From Acidobacteriota bacterium (GTDB lineage Bacteria; Acidobacteriota; Thermoanaerobaculia; Multivoradales; Multivoraceae): a stretch of DNA of 64,000 nucleotides. The position numbers were made by a program, and so were the translations under genes. Below are positions 62,438 to 64,000 of this stretch, in pieces. Where the stretch lies: positions 1-64,000 of the forward strand of contig JAJCXN010000009.1 in assembly GCA_029263415.1 (NCBI GenBank). The letters are read 5' to 3'. How positions within the stretch are numbered: the stretch's first letter is position 1; each line of letters starts with the position of its first letter. The notes beneath the pieces are model-generated. The model did not search any database. It saw nothing but the letters and a program-made list of their open reading frames with translations, and had not been told where the DNA came from.

Positions 62438-63134
62438 AGAGGATCCGCCTACACCAGATCGGCTACGCGCCTTCGCCGCACTGATCGACTACGAGTTCTC
62501 CGATTTTGAGTTGCTGCGACAGGCCTTGACTCATCGTTCGGCGGCTCAAGAGGCAGACATCGCAGACAATGAGCGTCTCGAGTTCTTAGGCGATGCGGTT
62601 CTGGAGCTAATTGCTTCTGAGTGGCTGTTCGCCGCTCGCCCCAATGAAGCTGAGGGATTGCTGACTCAGCGTCGCAGCCGATTGGTGAGTTCGGTGGCTC
62701 TTCGGGCGGTTGCCGGGAGGCTAGACCTTGCTGAGTGGATCTCGATGTCGACGGGAGAGGAGCGCAGCGGTGGTCGGAGCAAACGCTCAGTGCTGGCCAA
62801 CACCGTGGAGGCGCTGATCGGTGCCATCTACCTTGACGGCGGGCTCGAGGCGGCATCGCGGTGGGCCTTGCCTCATTTGTCTGCGTTGGATGTCGAGCTG
62901 GTTGATGAAGAGGTCTCCGATGCTAAGAATCGGTTGCAGGAACTTCTGCAGGGCCGTGGAGAGGGGTTGCCCGAGTACGTGACCGTAGGCCGGGATGGTC
63001 CCGCGCACGCGCCGACCTTTGTTGTCGAGTGCCGGGTCTCGGGCTCCACCGTTGCCACCGGCACGGGATCAAGTAAGCAACAGGCTCAACGCCGGGCCGC
63101 GGAGGTCGCTCTTCAAGTTCTCGTGTCGGCCTAA
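62424..63134 (+). CDS. rnc: Ribonuclease III
   Basis: The 236-residue product has the catalytic motif NERLEFLGDAVLEL (49-62), the second acidic region NTVEALIGAIYLDGG, and a C-terminal double-stranded-RNA-binding domain (AKNRLQELLQGRGEGLPEYVTV...SKQQAQRRAAEVAL). It processes rRNA precursors and structured RNAs. The TTG start lies within mutL, so translation is probably coupled. Confidence 0.95.
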   Translation: MDDVEEDPPTPDRLRAFAALIDYEFSDFELLRQALTHRSAAQEADIADNERLEFLGDAVLELIASEWLFAARPNEAEGLLTQRRSRLVSSVALRAVAGRLDLAEWISMSTGEERSGGRSKRSVLANTVEALIGAIYLDGGLEAASRWALPHLSALDVELVDEEVSDAKNRLQELLQGRGEGLPEYVTVGRDGPAHAPTFVVECRVSGSTVATGTGSSKQQAQRRAAEVALQVLVSA

Positions 63135-63305
63135 GGCCAGGCATTCGAGTTGTGGCCGGTCATCTGATGCCCGCCTTGGGCTGTTATCGTCCGGCAAGAA
63201 GGCCATGGCTTCCGGTGTTGAATGCGTCAACAATCAGAGTTCGGCCGACCCTCAGTAGACGTTCAATGGTTCACTTTGGCTCAAGAGCCATCAAGCAAGG
63301 GTTCT

Positions 63306-64000
63306 ATGTCTGACAACACCGTTTTGATTCGAAACCTCAGCGACCACGAGTCGTCTGAGGTTCGCCTCCTTGGTTGGATTGAGAAGCGCCGCTCCAGCGG
63401 AAAGATCGGATTCTTGGAGGTGCGCGACGGCAGCGGCACGGTGCAAGCTGTCATCAGTCGCGCCAAGGTGGACGAGGCGACCTGGCAGGCTGTGCAAGAC
63501 GTCACACAAGAGTCCACGGTTGCGGTCGTTGGCACGGTTGCCGCTGACGCTCGTGCGCCAAGCGGGTTTGAGCTACACGCGACCTCGGTCACCATTCTCA
63601 GCCTGACCGAGGACTATCCGATCACGCCGAAGGATCACGGTACGGCGTTTCTGATGGAACATCGGCACCTATGGCTCCGATCCTCTCGCCAGCGGGCCAT
63701 CCTGCGGGTTCGCTCAGAAGTGTCGCACGCCATTCGCGACTTCTACTCTGAGCGCGACTTTGTCTTGATCGATTCACCGATTCTGACGCCGGCTGCGTGC
63801 GAGGGCACCTCGACACTGTTCGCAACGGACTACTTCGGCGAGCCCGCCTTCTTGAGTCAATCGGGGCAGCTCTATCTCGAGCCTGCGGCTGCGGCGTTTG
63901 GCAAGGTGTACTGTTTCGGTCCCACTTTTCGCGCTGAGAAGTCGAAGACGCGACGCCATCTGACGGAGTTTTGGATGGTGGAGCCGGAGGTCGCGTTTCT
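63306..64000 (+). CDS. asnS: Asparaginyl-tRNA synthetase, N-terminal part
   Basis: The ATG at 63306 opens a frame that runs off the window (231 codons seen). The OB-fold anticodon domain reads [31 protein letters not shown]. The class II core begins [19 protein letters not shown], with [25 protein letters not shown] and [25 protein letters not shown]. The [14 protein letters not shown] stretch and the following Met/Val favour AsnRS over AspRS. The 171-bp gap before it holds no T-box or other element I can recognise. Confidence 0.93.
   Translation, partial: MSDNTVLIRNLSDHESSEVRLLGWIEKRRSSGKIGFLEVRDGSGTVQAVISRAKVDEATWQAVQDVTQESTVAVVGTVAADARAPSGFELHATSVTILSLTEDYPITPKDHGTAFLMEHRHLWLRSSRQRAILRVRSEVSHAIRDFYSERDFVLIDSPILTPAACEGTSTLFATDYFGEPAFLSQSGQLYLEPAAAAFGKVYCFGPTFRAEKSKTRRHLTEFWMVEPEVAF

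Noticed and set aside
1-64000. CRISPR arrays or a defence island
   Set aside because: No regularly spaced repeats with unique spacers and no cas, restriction or abortive-infection genes were seen.

Overview
ORGANISM. The window comes from a moderately GC-rich Gram-negative bacterium. LpxB points to lipid A, and the Sec-exported beta-propellers and the outer-membrane barrel with a C-terminal Phe agree. The gene order rpsA-HU, then DUF6677-like protein-lpxB-yicC-gmk-rpoZ-coaBC-UDG, with phoH-pgpH-ybeY/era, recO-glyQ-glyS-ppdK and mutL-rnc, best fits Acidobacteriota or a neighbouring deltaproteobacterial-type lineage. This is inference from synteny only; no rRNA or tRNA gene is visible. LAYOUT. 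(1) 1-8.25 kb is an accessory island. It holds a Y1/HUH transposase copy cut by the window edge, TGACACC-type repeats, a candidate immunity gene, a 1789-residue exported RHS/YD-repeat protein with an HNH nuclease tip, a small RHS-associated ORF, and a second inverted transposase copy abutting comM. (2) 8.26-25 kb is mostly housekeeping: comM, thyA-folA-queG, rpsA with a consensus promoter and long structured leader, an HU/IHF gene, lipid A synthesis (lpxB), yicC-gmk-rpoZ-coaBC, a family 4 uracil-DNA glycosylase, a BTAD regulator and a GT2 glycosyltransferase. (3) 25-45.1 kb is a transport and envelope region: a beta-propeller protein, a TAXI-TRAP transporter, an AMP-ligase/membrane-protein pair divergent from a dynamin-like GTPase, then a cluster of four more beta-propellers with an iron-type alcohol dehydrogenase and a HemW-like radical SAM enzyme, and an outer-membrane barrel protein. 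(4) 45.2-64 kb is housekeeping again with unusual gene architectures: a glycosyltransferase-TsaE fusion, hydroxyacyl-CoA dehydrogenase, phoH-pgpH-(ybeY-era fusion), mgtE, recO, sequence-divergent glyQ/glyS, ppdK, endonuclease-type mutL, rnc and the start of asnS. HOW THE PARTS FIT. The housekeeping blocks are tightly packed operons with many 1-16 bp start/stop overlaps. Several proteins carry low-complexity extensions encoded by 15-18 bp minisatellites (folA, UDG, the TAXI receptor), which looks like a habit of this genome. The points most worth checking are the RHS-HNH toxin/immunity pair, the hairpins at an identical 47-nt distance behind both transposases, the YbeY-Era and glycosyltransferase-TsaE fusions, the GlyQ/GlyS pair that has lost family signatures, and the beta-propeller cluster.
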